Source: CAVQCX01 sp963775335 (GTDB taxonomy: Bacteria; Pseudomonadota; Gammaproteobacteria; Chromatiales; Chromatiaceae). Taken from it: a DNA stretch of 64,000 bases. Positions 16,172-24,475 of the stretch are shown here, piece after piece. Below the pieces are notes generated by a model. The model was not told where the DNA came from. It saw nothing but the letters and a program-made list of their open reading frames with translations, and searched no databases. The stretch's first letter is position 1; the number at the start of each line of letters is the position of its first letter. The position numbers and the translations under genes are program-made. The stretch is taken from the NCBI GenBank assembly GCA_963775335.1, contig CAVZIJ010000002.1, forward strand, positions 806,001-870,000. The letters run 5' to 3'.

Positions 16172-16627
16172 ATGGCCACCATCGATAACGACCGCGAGCT
16201 GCGTGATGCCCTGCAGGGTATGGCCCTCGATCTCCAGCGGACCCTGGCAGGGCGTTTCGTATTGAGCGTCATCGACCTCACGGGGGACCACCGCCTGAGG
16301 CGCGCGGCGGAGGTCGCGGCGAATCCAAAGAGCGCCCCCGAGGAGGTGGAAGAAGCGTTTCGAACGGCGCGCTCGATCGCGGTGGAGACCTATACGGCCT
16401 GCGGGCGCGATGCGGACTGGGCGGCCCAGGCCGAGCACTTCGTAGCGGCCGCCTGCGCCGCCGCCCTGACGCCCGAAGACTGGCTGGGCTCGGGCGTCAG
16501 CCCCGCCTGGAAAGCGGCGATGCATGCCCGCATGGCGAAGAGCTCCCACATGATCGAGAGCGGCGAGGTCAGCATCGACAATGAGGCAGAACGCCAGTAC
16601 GTGATCGCCAATGAGCTGCTTGCCTGA
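16172..16627 (+). CDS. Hypothetical helical protein
   Basis: A 151-residue, mainly helical acidic protein without signal or membrane segment. A strong Shine-Dalgarno, TAAGGAGG, lies at 16155-16162, 9 nt before ATG 16172, suggesting high expression. The C-terminal stretch SSHMIESGEVSIDNEAERQYVI and the EDWLGSGVSPAWK segment are distinctive, but I cannot assign a family. Confidence 0.6.
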   Translation: MATIDNDRELRDALQGMALDLQRTLAGRFVLSVIDLTGDHRLRRAAEVAANPKSAPEEVEEAFRTARSIAVETYTACGRDADWAAQAEHFVAAACAAALTPEDWLGSGVSPAWKAAMHARMAKSSHMIESGEVSIDNEAERQYVIANELLA

Positions 16628-16817
16628 CCGATTGAGGGAAATCCCCCGTTTCGGCTGGGGATCTTGTCGATAGATGACCCTCGCCGGCCGGGCGGCCTGT
16701 CGCGGCTCGGCCGGCCCTCCGCGGTTCCCGCGCCGAATAGGCACCACCGGGCCTGGAATTGCGCGGGGCCGACCCCCAATTGCCTTGGTTACCGTCAGAC
16801 AAGCAAGAGGTGGGAGC
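16628..16817. other. Spacer before bolA-like gene
   Basis: A 190-bp non-coding spacer; no hairpin-plus-T-run terminator or clear promoter found. Confidence 0.3.
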
Positions 16818-17135
16818 ATGAGCGTGCAGGAGACCATCGAAAGCCGGATTCGCGAGGCAGTCGCCCCGCTGCATCTCGAAGTCGTCAACGAGAGCGGGAT
16901 GCACAGCGTGCCGGAGGGGTCCGAGTCCCACTTCAAAGTGGTGGTAGTGAGTGACCGCTTCGTCGGAGCCAGGCCGATCGAGCGACATCGCATGATAAAC
17001 GCGGCACTCAAGGCCCAGTTCGAATCGGGCCTGCACGCCTTGGCACTCCATGCCTGGACCCCCGAGGAATGGTTCGCCAAAGGGGGTACGACACCCGCCT
17101 CTCCCCCCTGCTTGGGCGGGTCGAAGCACCCCTGA
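16818..17135 (+). CDS. BolA family protein
   Basis: BolA-type proteins have a KH-like fold and work with monothiol glutaredoxins in Fe-S handling, or as stress regulators. The 105-residue product matches: TIESRIREAVAPLHLEVVNESGMH (with the invariant His of the ligand loop), SHFKVVVVSDRFVGARPIERHRMINAAL, then LHALALHAWTPEEWF. This is closer to canonical BolA than to IbaG/YrbA. The ATG at 16818 has GAGGTGGGAG upstream. The last 12 residues (TTPASPPCLGGSKHP) are an unstructured tail. Confidence 0.88.
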   Translation: MSVQETIESRIREAVAPLHLEVVNESGMHSVPEGSESHFKVVVVSDRFVGARPIERHRMINAALKAQFESGLHALALHAWTPEEWFAKGGTTPASPPCLGGSKHP

Positions 17136-17279
17136 GAGGCCAGGGCCCAGCGCCGTCCGAAGCCCGAATCAAGACCGGGGCACCGCCGAAGGACCGGCGG
17201 GCTGTACAAAATCACACGCTATCCAAAACCACACATTTCGCAGTATGATGGTTAGCCTTTTCCGCTCGGAGAGCCTGCG

Positions 17280-17639
17280 ATGTCGTTCTGCGCCCACGTC
17301 AAGTCCTACGCTCGCCATCACGAATGGGTCTCCGATTTGTTCTCGGCCCTGGCCGTGGTGCTTCTGTTCGCCTCGATCTGGGTAGCCACCCAGTACCAGC
17401 TTCCGATCCTCAGCTGGATCGACCGCAATGCCATGTTGCACGCACCCGCACTGGTCGGCGCTGTGGCGATCGACGCGGCGCTCATCTTCGGGTTCCTGTG
17501 CGTAGGCTCGGCTCGCTGCCCCGAGGAAGGCGGATGTTTTCGCACCTTCCGGGGTCGCCGCCACGGCGCTGGCGGCGTCGGCACCATGTTCCGCAATTGG
17601 ATCCATCATATCGAGCGAGTGGGCAAGTCCCATCGCTGA
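17280..17639 (+). CDS. Hypothetical membrane protein with cysteine-rich loop
   Basis: A 119-residue protein with two membrane helices (about residues 19-37, LFSALAVVLLFASIWVATQ, and 55-76, ALVGAVAIDAALIFGFLCVG). These are followed by a CPEEGGC loop and a basic tail (FRGRRHG). The ATG follows GGAGAGCC. A TATGAT hexamer at about 17241-17246 may be its -10 box. I do not recognise the family. Confidence 0.55.
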   Translation: MSFCAHVKSYARHHEWVSDLFSALAVVLLFASIWVATQYQLPILSWIDRNAMLHAPALVGAVAIDAALIFGFLCVGSARCPEEGGCFRTFRGRRHGAGGVGTMFRNWIHHIERVGKSHR

Positions 17640-17764
17640 GCACCACCGCTCTCCCGTGCCTGGGAACCGAGGGTATCTCGCTCGCCTCGCGACGGACCCT
17701 GGTAAGAAATACGCGCTAGAATCACGCCCAAAACCGCCCATGACACGATTGGGAGAACACCGGA

Positions 17765-18106
17765 ATGAGCGACCCGCAGTATAAGAACGACCCCTTGTAC
17801 CACCTGCTGCGCCTGGGTCAGATCGATGAGTTCAACAGGCGCCGCGGGCAGGGCGAGTCTTGCGACCTGGTGGAAGCCGATCTGCGTCACCTCGATCTAC
17901 GCGGTATGAGTCCGCGAGGCCTGGACATGAGCGGAAGCTACCTGCGGGACGCGGATTTGCGGGGTCTGGATCTGCGCGACACCCGCCTGGAGGGCGCCAG
18001 CATCCACAATGCCAAGATCTCGGGCGCCTGGTTTCCCCGCGAGCTGGGAGCCGAGGAGATCAACCTGTCCTTGATGCACGGCACCCGCATGCGCTACGCG
18101 AGCTGA
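17765..18106 (+). CDS. Pentapeptide-repeat protein
   Basis: A 113-residue protein whose centre (about 38-90) is built of pentapeptide A(D/N)LXX-type repeats: EADLRHLDLRG, GLDMSGSYLRDADLRGLDLRDTRLEGASIHNAKISGAWF. Such repeats form a right-handed quadrilateral beta-helix. There are about ten repeats, too few for a typical DNA-gyrase mimic, and no signal sequence. GGGAGAACACCGGA precedes the ATG. A TAGAAT at 17717-17722 is a possible -10. The stop converges on tatC with 16 bp between. Confidence 0.7.
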   Translation: MSDPQYKNDPLYHLLRLGQIDEFNRRRGQGESCDLVEADLRHLDLRGMSPRGLDMSGSYLRDADLRGLDLRDTRLEGASIHNAKISGAWFPRELGAEEINLSLMHGTRMRYAS

Positions 18107-18122
18107 TGGCGATTCCGGGTAG

Positions 18123-19208
18123 TCAAACGCCCCCGTCGAGCTGATTCAGCAGGTTGCGCGCGGCCGCCACCTGCTCGACGTCGCCTTCGACCAACACCTC
18201 GTAAAGCAGGGACCTCGCGAGCCCATCCTCGCCCCGCCCGCACAGCTTCGCGGCTCGCTCGAGTTTTTCGGCCGCGCTCTCTTCACCGGAAGGCTCATGC
18301 CCTTCCTCGGGCGCATCTTCGGGCTCGATACGGTCGCGGCCGGGATCACCCGCGCCATCCGAGGGCAGCTGAAAACCGGTCGGCGGCATGGGCTCCGGCG
18401 GGACCGCGGCCCGTGCGGGCGCGACCGATGCCACGGCCGCAGCGGCCTCTTCCGTCTCCTCCCCCCCCTCGGAGCGCACGAAGAACCGTGAGAAGAACAG
18501 ACCCAGCTCGAAGAGCCCCCACATCGGCACCGCGAGCAGGGTCTGCGAGATCACGTCGGGGGGGGTAAGGAGCATGCCCAGGACGAACGCCCCGACGATC
18601 ACATAGGGCCGTTGCTTGGCGATGCTCTCCCGGTCGACCACCCCCATCCAGACCAGCAGGATCGTGGCGATCGGTACCTCGAAGCCCACGCCGAAGGCGA
18701 AGAACAGCCTGAGGACGAAATCGAGGTAGTGACTGATGTCCGTCATCACCTCGACACCCGCGGGGGCGGTGTGCACGAAGAAGGCGAAGACCATCGGAAA
18801 CACGACGAAATAGGCGAACGCTATGCCCACGTAGAACAGCACCACGCTGGAAAAGACCAGCGGCAGGACCAGCCGGCGCTCGTGGCGATACAGGCCGGGG
18901 GCGACGAAGCCCCAGAACTGGTAGAGCACGTAGGGCATGGCTAGGAAGACCGCCACGATGAGTGTCAGCTTGAACGGGGTCAGGAACGGCGAGGTGACCT
19001 CGGTCGCGATCATGCTCGCCCCGGCGGGCAGCCTGCTCATCAAAGGCTTCGCGACGGTGGTGTAGATGGTGTTGCTGAAGGGAAACAGCGCCGCGAACGC
19101 CAGGGCGATCGCCACGAGCATCCGCAACAGCCGATCACGCAGCTCAAGCAGATGGGAAACGAAGGGCTGCTCGTCGCCGCCCTCCGGAACCCCGCTAGTC
19201 GTCGCCAT
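18123..19208 (-). CDS. tatC: Sec-independent translocase TatC with C-terminal FimV-like extension
   Basis: TatC is the receptor for twin-arginine signal peptides. Residues about 15-245 form the usual six-helix core: PFVSHLLELRDRLLRM, the first periplasmic loop with FLTPFKL, YQFWGFVAPGLYRHERR, the DFVLRLFFAFGVGFEVP signature and the late LTPPDVISQTLLAVPMWGLFE. Ordinary TatC stops near 250; this one continues to 361 with an Ala/Pro/acidic linker and a helical end (AEKLERAAKLCGRGEDGLAR, then LLYEVLVEGDVEQVAAARNLL) that resembles the FimV C-terminal domain. ATG 19208 overlaps the end of tatB by 14 bp. Confidence 0.95.
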   Translation of the reverse strand: MATTSGVPEGGDEQPFVSHLLELRDRLLRMLVAIALAFAALFPFSNTIYTTVAKPLMSRLPAGASMIATEVTSPFLTPFKLTLIVAVFLAMPYVLYQFWGFVAPGLYRHERRLVLPLVFSSVVLFYVGIAFAYFVVFPMVFAFFVHTAPAGVEVMTDISHYLDFVLRLFFAFGVGFEVPIATILLVWMGVVDRESIAKQRPYVIVGAFVLGMLLTPPDVISQTLLAVPMWGLFELGLFFSRFFVRSEGGEETEEAAAAVASVAPARAAVPPEPMPPTGFQLPSDGAGDPGRDRIEPEDAPEEGHEPSGEESAAEKLERAAKLCGRGEDGLARSLLYEVLVEGDVEQVAAARNLLNQLDGGV

Positions 19209-19530
19209 GGGACCGCCCCTCAGCACCGCGACCCGTTGCGGGCGCGCTGGCCTCGGGCGACTTCTCCGGGCCAGGGTTGCGGGGCGTTTCCCTGGTCTCT
19301 TCGATGATCCGATCCAGAGGGTTGGACCGCCCCTGCTCGCCCAGGATGCGCTTGAGCTCCTCGGCCTTGATCTCCCTCTCGATGTCGGCCTTCACCGCAC
19401 CGACGAAGCGCCGGGCCCGGCCAACCCAGAGCCCCGCGGTGCGCGCCACGGAGGGCAGGCGTTCGGGGCCGATCACCAGCAGCGCCACAACGGCGACGAC
19501 GACCAGCTCCCAGAATCCGATGTCGAACAT
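19195..19530 (-). CDS. tatB: Sec-independent translocase subunit TatB
   Basis: The 111-residue product begins MFDIGFWELVVVAVVALLVIGPERLPSVAR, the TatB-type helix with Glu8 and the GPERLP hinge, then a charged amphipathic helix and a Pro/Glu-rich tail. TatB binds the Tat signal peptide together with TatC. Its tail is short compared with E. coli TatB (171 residues). It overlaps tatC and follows tatA by 53 bp, so the order is tatABC. Confidence 0.95.
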   Translation of the reverse strand: MFDIGFWELVVVAVVALLVIGPERLPSVARTAGLWVGRARRFVGAVKADIEREIKAEELKRILGEQGRSNPLDRIIEETRETPRNPGPEKSPEASAPATGRGAEGRSHGDD

Positions 19531-19583
19531 GGGTGTTCACCGCCCGCCCTGCTCGGCGGTCCCGGCGGGGCCTAGGTGGGGGG

Positions 19584-19829
19584 TCAGGAACGTTCCTTGT
19601 CGCGCGAGGTAACCTCGCCCTCGATCACGTCGGACTTGTCTTTTCGCTCCAACTTCTCCGGCGCCCGCTCCTCGTCCGACTCCTCGGATTCCCTCAACGC
19701 GCCGCGGAAGCCCTTGACGGCATTGCCGAGATCGGCGCCGATGTTCTTCAAACGCTTGGTTCCGAAAAGCAGCAGCACGATGACCAGGATGATCAGGAGC
19801 TGCCAGATGCTGATACCGCCGAGACCCAT
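19584..19829 (-). CDS. tatA: Sec-independent translocase subunit TatA
   Basis: The 81-residue TatA-type protein starts MGLGGISIWQLLIILVIVLLLFGTKRLKNIGADLG, with the short membrane helix, the FGTKRL hinge and an amphipathic helix, followed by a charged tail. It forms the translocation pore oligomers. The frame is open upstream, but family alignments place the start at ATG 19829. It lies 137 bp downstream of hisE; tatABC directly behind hisE is a common gammaproteobacterial arrangement. Confidence 0.95.
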   Translation of the reverse strand: MGLGGISIWQLLIILVIVLLLFGTKRLKNIGADLGNAVKGFRGALRESEESDEERAPEKLERKDKSDVIEGEVTSRDKERS

Positions 19830-19966
19830 AGGTGACTCCAATTGAAGCTTAGGCCGGCCCGCAGGGACCGCCAGCATTGAGCCCGATGCGGCCATGATTG
19901 GCTCCCGGGCGTACATAGCCTCTTACAATAATACCCCAAACTCCCGCCCGGGCCCGAGAGCCGACC

Positions 19967-20284
19967 TCAGCCTCCCCGGCGGGCCTTCTCCTCCAGACCC
20001 GACAGCCCGAAACGGCGCTCGAGCTCGGCCAGGACCTGGTCGGGACCCAGCCCCAGGTGGGAGAGCAGCACCAACGAATGGAACCAGAGGTCTGCCGTCT
20101 CGCACACCACCTTCGCGGGGTCCCCGTCCTTGGCCGCCATCACAGTTTCGGTGGCCTCTTCGCCGATCTTCTTCAGGATGGCATCCAGCCCCTTGGCATA
20201 GAGCCGCGCCACATAGGAGTGCTCCGGATCTCCCGCCTTGCGACTCTCCAGCACCTCCGCCAATCGGTGCAGGGTGTCCGTCAC
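19967..20284 (-). CDS. hisE: Phosphoribosyl-ATP diphosphatase
   Basis: HisE hydrolyses PR-ATP to PR-AMP, step 2 of histidine synthesis. The 105-residue all-helical MazG-fold protein has the signature KKIGEEATETVMAAKDGD and ETADLWFHSLVLL, with metal-binding Glu/Asp residues. It is a stand-alone protein, not fused to HisI. It follows the SYLF gene with a 2-bp gap and precedes tatA. Confidence 0.94.
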   Translation of the reverse strand: MTDTLHRLAEVLESRKAGDPEHSYVARLYAKGLDAILKKIGEEATETVMAAKDGDPAKVVCETADLWFHSLVLLSHLGLGPDQVLAELERRFGLSGLEEKARRGG

Positions 20285-20286
20285 GA

Positions 20287-20973
20287 CTACTTGCCCTGTA
20301 GATCCGTCAGCAGGCTGCGCAGGCCCTCGGCAGATTCCGGGGGACGAGCCACCTCACCGGCGAAGATCTGCCGGGGAGTGAGATCGAAGGCCCGGTAATA
20401 GAGGGCATCGTCGCCGTCGTCAATCTGCAGCACCGCGCCGTCGAGGGAGACCCCCGCGAAAAGACCCCGGCTCCGGGAGTAGGAATAGATCTCCGCCTTG
20501 AGCCCCGCGTCCGTGGCGGCGGACGCCTCGCGACCCACCGGGCCGGCGGCCACCGAGGCATCGGCCCCGAGCGTGAACTTGCGCTTCAGCAGGCTTTCGA
20601 TACCCCGGCGCGACTCGAAAACGAGCACCACGTCCGTCGACTGGGCCCCGATCTGCCAGCCGACGCTGCCCCCGGTGATGGACACGAACACGGGGTCGCT
20701 CCAGGTCCCGTTGGGGCGTCTGACCACCAGCACGCCCTTGCCGTAGCGCCCCCCGATCACCAGCCCCACCTTGAGCACATTGGGGATCACCGCGACGCCC
20801 TCGGCATTGCGCAGCAGAGCCGGCGGGATGCCCTGCTCGGGAATGCGGGCCACAGCGTCGACGACCTCCATCACCTCGTCGAGCTTGGCCTCCTGATCGG
20901 ATTCGGCGAATGCTACCGCGGGCACGCAGAGCGCCAGTGCGAGCGCCCAGGACCGGACGCGATGATTGGACAT
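20287..20973 (-). CDS. SYLF/Ysc84 lipid-binding domain protein, exported
   Basis: A 228-residue protein with a cleavable signal peptide (MSNHRVRSWALALALCVPAVAFA). The SYLF (Ysc84, DUF500) domain follows: IPPALLRNAEGVAVIPNVLKVGLVIGGRYGKGVLVVR, then SITGGSVGWQIGAQSTDVVLVF and LGADASVAAGPVGREASA. Eukaryotic SYLF domains bind phosphoinositides; bacterial members are periplasmic and of uncertain role. It has a strong SD (GAGGAGGTAATCACC). It is inserted between hisF and hisE with a 2-bp gap to hisE, an unexpected member of the his operon. Confidence 0.85.
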   Translation of the reverse strand: MSNHRVRSWALALALCVPAVAFAESDQEAKLDEVMEVVDAVARIPEQGIPPALLRNAEGVAVIPNVLKVGLVIGGRYGKGVLVVRRPNGTWSDPVFVSITGGSVGWQIGAQSTDVVLVFESRRGIESLLKRKFTLGADASVAAGPVGREASAATDAGLKAEIYSYSRSRGLFAGVSLDGAVLQIDDGDDALYYRAFDLTPRQIFAGEVARPPESAEGLRSLLTDLQGK

Positions 20974-21007
20974 GGTGATTACCTCCTCGTCTCTCCAGCT
21001 TGGGCAC

Positions 21008-21781
21008 TCACAGCCGCACCTCCACACCCCGGGCGGCCATGAATCGTTTGGCTTCACCGATGCTGTATTCGGCGAAATGAAAGATGCTCGCTGCCAGAAC
21101 GGCGTCGGCGCCGCCCTGCTTGACCCCATCGACCAGGTGCTGGAGATTGCCCACTCCCCCCGAGGCGATCACGGGGATGGGCACCGCCTCACTCACGGCA
21201 CGGGTCAGCTCCAGGTCGAAGCCCGCCTTGGTGCCGTCCCGGTCCATGCTGGTGAGCAGTATCTCCCCGGCCCCGAGCTCGGCCATCCTGCGGGCCCAGG
21301 CGATCGCGTCCAGGCCCGTGGGCTTGCGCCCTCCGTGCGTGAAGACCTCCCAGCGCAGCGGCTCGCCCCCGGCGCTCGCCTGCTTGGCGTCGATGGCCAC
21401 GACAATGCACTGCGAGCCGAAGCGGTCGCACACCTCGCGCACGAGCTCTGGGTTGAACACCGCGGCGGTGTTGATGGCGACCTTGTCGGCACCGGCATTG
21501 AGCATCCGCAGGACATCGGCGGCCTTGCGGACGCCCCCGCCCACGGTCAGCGGGATGAAGACTTGCGAGGCCACCCGCTCCACCACGTGCACTATGGTGT
21601 CGCGCTCATCCGAGCTGGCCGTGATATCGAGAAAAGTGATCTCGTCGGCCCCCTCCTCGTTGTAGCGGCGCGCAACCTCCACCGGGTCACCGGCGTCGCG
21701 GATCTCTACGAACCGGACACCCTTGACCACCCGGCCGGCATCTACGTCGAGACAGGGGATGATGCGTTTTGCTAGCGCCAT
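21008..21781 (-). CDS. hisF: Imidazole glycerol phosphate synthase cyclase subunit
   Basis: HisF, with HisH, converts PRFAR and glutamine-derived ammonia to IGP and AICAR. The 257-residue TIM barrel has catalytic Asp11 in PCLDVDAGRVVKG and Asp130 in VVAIDAK, plus phosphate-binding GGGVRKAADV and ASGGVGN. It lies 37 bp after hisA. Confidence 0.96.
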   Translation of the reverse strand: MALAKRIIPCLDVDAGRVVKGVRFVEIRDAGDPVEVARRYNEEGADEITFLDITASSDERDTIVHVVERVASQVFIPLTVGGGVRKAADVLRMLNAGADKVAINTAAVFNPELVREVCDRFGSQCIVVAIDAKQASAGGEPLRWEVFTHGGRKPTGLDAIAWARRMAELGAGEILLTSMDRDGTKAGFDLELTRAVSEAVPIPVIASGGVGNLQHLVDGVKQGGADAVLAASIFHFAEYSIGEAKRFMAARGVEVRL

Positions 21782-21818
21782 GACATCGCCTTGAAGTCCG
21801 CGTACACGATTGCCGCGG

Positions 21819-22559
21819 CTACTCGCCGCTCAATTCGTCCATGAGGCTCTGACCTTCGGCGAAGTCCAGAGTGCCCTCGTAGATGGCCCGCCCGGTGATC
21901 GCGCCCAGGATGTTTTCCGTCTCCGCCTCGCACAGGGCGCGGATATCGGCAAGGTTGGTGATGCCGCCCGAGGCGATGACCGGCACGCGCACCGCGTTGG
22001 CAAGCGCCGCGGTCGCGCCCACATTGGGGCCCGAGAGCATGCCGTCGCGGCCTATATCCGTATAGACGATGGCCGAGACGCCGTCGTCCTCGAAACGGCG
22101 GGCGAGATCGATCACCCGGTGGTCCGTGATCTGCGCCCAGCCGCTCACCGCCACCATCCCGTCCTTGGCGTCCAGCCCTACGATCACGCGACCGGGAAAC
22201 GCACGGCAAGCCCGAGCGACGAAGGCCGGCTCGCGCACCGCCTGGGTGCCGACGATGCAGTAGGATACGCCGGCCTCGAGGTAGGCCTCGATGGTCGCCT
22301 CGTCCCGGATGCCGCCGCCGACCTGAATCGGCAGCTCCGGGCTCGCCGCGGCGATATGCCGGATGGCCGTACCGTTCACCGGCTCGCCGGCGAAGGCCCC
22401 GTTGAGATCGACGAGATGCAGGCGTCTGGCACCGGCGTCCAGCCAGCGGCGGGCCATGGCCGGCGGGTCGTTGGAGAACACCGTGTCATCGTCCATGCGG
22501 CCTTGACGCAGCCTCACGCACTGGCCGTCCTTCAGATCGATCGCAGGAATCAACAGCAT
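21819..22559 (-). CDS. hisA: ProFAR isomerase HisA
   Basis: HisA isomerises ProFAR to PRFAR, step 4 of histidine synthesis. The 246-residue barrel begins MLLIPAIDLKDGQCVRLRQG with catalytic Asp8. The second catalytic Asp lies in YTDIGRDGMLSGPN. The phosphate loops VGGGIRDEATI and ASGGITN are present. It lies 123 bp after hisH in the same direction. Confidence 0.96.
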   Translation of the reverse strand: MLLIPAIDLKDGQCVRLRQGRMDDDTVFSNDPPAMARRWLDAGARRLHLVDLNGAFAGEPVNGTAIRHIAAASPELPIQVGGGIRDEATIEAYLEAGVSYCIVGTQAVREPAFVARACRAFPGRVIVGLDAKDGMVAVSGWAQITDHRVIDLARRFEDDGVSAIVYTDIGRDGMLSGPNVGATAALANAVRVPVIASGGITNLADIRALCEAETENILGAITGRAIYEGTLDFAEGQSLMDELSGE

Positions 22560-22682
22560 CTGGAAGAGTCCTCTCCGACCCCGGGCGATTGGTAGGTCAG
22601 GTTGCGGCGCAGCCGCTCCCTGACAACCGGTGGGCTCCTTCGGTCAAGCAGCCACTACCGGACAAACGATGAGCTCCCCCGG

Positions 22683-23327
22683 TTACGGCCTCCACCTCAC
22701 GAAGCTCTCCAGCAGCCGCAGCCCGGCCTCGGCACTCTTCTCCGGATGAAACTGCACGGCGAACAGATTGTCGCGCGCCAGCACGCTGGTAAACGAGATG
22801 CCGTGCTCGGTCCTCGCGGCGGGCAGCAGGGTATCCAGCGGATCCACGTAGTAGCTGTGCACGAAGTAGAAGCGGGCGCCGGGCTCGATCCCGGCCCAGA
22901 GGGGATGCTCACGCGTGGGCCAGACCCGGTTCCAGCCCATGTGGGGGATCTTGAGCGGCAGCCCTTCAGGTCCGGCCATGTCCCCTCGGAAGCGTCGGAC
23001 GCGGCCCGCGTAGAGCCCCAGCAGATCGGTGCCCCGGTTCTCCTCGCTGAAATCCATCAGGACCTGCAAACCCATGCAAATGCCGAGGAACGGCCGGGTG
23101 CTCGCCGCCTCCAGCACCGCCCGGCGCACGTGGTGGGCACCGATGGCCGCCATGCAATCCCGCGCCGCGCCCTGCCCCGGGAATACCACGCGGTCGGCCC
23201 CCAGGATGACCTCGGTGTCGTCGGTCACCAGCACTTGGTCGCCCGCTGCGGCCACGTGCTCGATGGCCTTGGACACCGAGCGCAGGTTGCCCATGCCGTA
23301 GTCGATGACTGCGATGCGCTGCGCCAC
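22683..23327 (-). CDS. hisH: Imidazole glycerol phosphate synthase glutaminase subunit
   Basis: HisH is the class I glutamine amidotransferase partner of HisF. The 214-residue product has the nucleophile Cys in FLGICMGLQVL, the oxyanion-strand DYGMGNLRSV, and the His/Glu pair in AVQFHPEKSAEAGL. I choose the GTG at 23327 (VAQRIAVIDYGMGN), because GAGGG overlapping the hisB stop is correctly spaced and no ATG fits. It follows hisB by 10 bp. Confidence 0.95.
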   Translation of the reverse strand: MAQRIAVIDYGMGNLRSVSKAIEHVAAAGDQVLVTDDTEVILGADRVVFPGQGAARDCMAAIGAHHVRRAVLEAASTRPFLGICMGLQVLMDFSEENRGTDLLGLYAGRVRRFRGDMAGPEGLPLKIPHMGWNRVWPTREHPLWAGIEPGARFYFVHSYYVDPLDTLLPAARTEHGISFTSVLARDNLFAVQFHPEKSAEAGLRLLESFVRWRP

Positions 23328-23337
23328 GCCGGGGCCC

Positions 23338-23928
23338 TCAGAGCGCGCCCTTGGTGGAAGGAATCGCATCACCGAGGCGCGGGTCCGGCTCCACGGCCAT
23401 GCGCAGGGCGCGCCCGAACGCCTTGAACAAGGTCTCGGCGATGTGGTGGGCGTTGCGTCCACGCAGGCTGTCCAGGTGCAGCGTCACCGCGGCGTGATTC
23501 ACGAAGCCCTGGAAGAGCTCGTGAAACAGATCCACGTCGAAGCTGCCGATCAGCGCGCGCGGAAACTCCACATGCATCTCCAGCCCGGGACGCCCCGACA
23601 GATCGACGACGACCCGCGACAACGCCTCGTCCAGGGGAACGTAGGCGTGCCCATATCGACGGATTCCCTTCTTGTCGCCGACCGCCTGGGCGAATGCCTG
23701 CCCGAGGGTGATGCCGATATCCTCCACCGTATGGTGCGCGTCGATATGCAGGTCTCCCCGGGCGCTCACCTCCAGATCGAACAGCCCGTGGCGCGCCACC
23801 TGGTCGAGCATGTGATCGAGAAACGCCACGCCGGTCTCGAGCTTGGAGCGGCCGCTACCGTCCAAGTCCAGACTCACGCCGATCTGGGTCTCTAGGGTCT
23901 TGCGCTCGACGCGGGCTTTGCGCTGCAT
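23338..23928 (-). CDS. hisB: Imidazoleglycerol-phosphate dehydratase (monofunctional HisB)
   Basis: HisB dehydrates IGP to imidazole acetol phosphate, step 6. The 196-residue protein consists only of the IGPD domain: FLDHMLDQVARHG, IDAHHTVEDIGI and RNAHHIAETLFKA carry the manganese-binding histidines. The enteric N-terminal histidinol-phosphatase domain is missing, so that reaction needs another enzyme; the HAD protein at 54141-54833 is the candidate. It is the first gene of the leftward hisBHAF-SYLF-hisE group. Confidence 0.96.
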   Translation of the reverse strand: MQRKARVERKTLETQIGVSLDLDGSGRSKLETGVAFLDHMLDQVARHGLFDLEVSARGDLHIDAHHTVEDIGITLGQAFAQAVGDKKGIRRYGHAYVPLDEALSRVVVDLSGRPGLEMHVEFPRALIGSFDVDLFHELFQGFVNHAAVTLHLDSLRGRNAHHIAETLFKAFGRALRMAVEPDPRLGDAIPSTKGAL

Positions 23929-23970
23929 GGGTCTCGCCTGGGGTTGAGGGCCGCGGCCGGGGGAGTGCGC

Positions 23971-23976
23971 ATTCTA
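23971..23976 (-). promoter_or_regulatory. Possible -10 box of the his operon
   Basis: TAGAAT on the minus strand, 43 nt upstream of the hisB ATG. No good TTGACA-like -35 lies 16-18 bp further upstream, so this is a weak call. I see no his-leader peptide with consecutive histidine codons. Confidence 0.35.
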
Positions 23977-24037
23977 TGCGAAAACCCAGTCCGGCAGCGA
24001 TGCAGGTCGGCCCAGAAGGCTCGGCCCCGACTCCCGC

Positions 24038-24475
24038 TCAGGTCTCGAGCCAGAAGGTGACGGGCCCGTCGTTGACCAGCGCGACCTGCATGTCGGCCCT
24101 GAAGACGCCTGCTGCGACCACCGCGTGGCGCTCACGGGCGAGCCCGACCAGGTATCCGAACAGACGCTCGCCCTCCGCGGGCGGCGCGGCGCTCGAGAAG
24201 CTCGCCCGCATGCCTTTGCGCGTATCCGCCGCCAGGGTGAACTGGGGCACCAGCAGCAGACCGCCGCGGACATCCCGAAGACTCAGGTTCATGCGGTCCT
24301 CGGCGTCGGGGAACACCCGATAGCCGAGCAGCCGCTCCAGGAGCCGCTCGGCGCGCGCCGGTGTATCTGCGTTCTGCACGCCCACCAGGACCAGCAATCC
24401 CCGCCCTATGGCCCCGACGGGCCGAGCCTCGACCTCCACACTCGCCCGGGCCACCCGTTGGAGCAGCCCGATCAT
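24038..24475 (-). CDS. dtd: D-aminoacyl-tRNA deacylase
   Basis: Dtd removes D-amino acids, and also glycine mis-charged on tRNA-Ala, from tRNA. The 145-residue product matches the family: MIGLLQRVARASVEVE, GLLVLVGV, the active-site motif LLVPQFTLAADTRKGMRASF (usually SQFTL, here PQFTL) and the C-terminal VNDGPVTFWLET with the Gly-cis-Pro motif. It overlaps pip by 4 bp (ATGA), so the two genes are translationally coupled. Confidence 0.95.
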   Translation of the reverse strand: MIGLLQRVARASVEVEARPVGAIGRGLLVLVGVQNADTPARAERLLERLLGYRVFPDAEDRMNLSLRDVRGGLLLVPQFTLAADTRKGMRASFSSAAPPAEGERLFGYLVGLARERHAVVAAGVFRADMQVALVNDGPVTFWLET

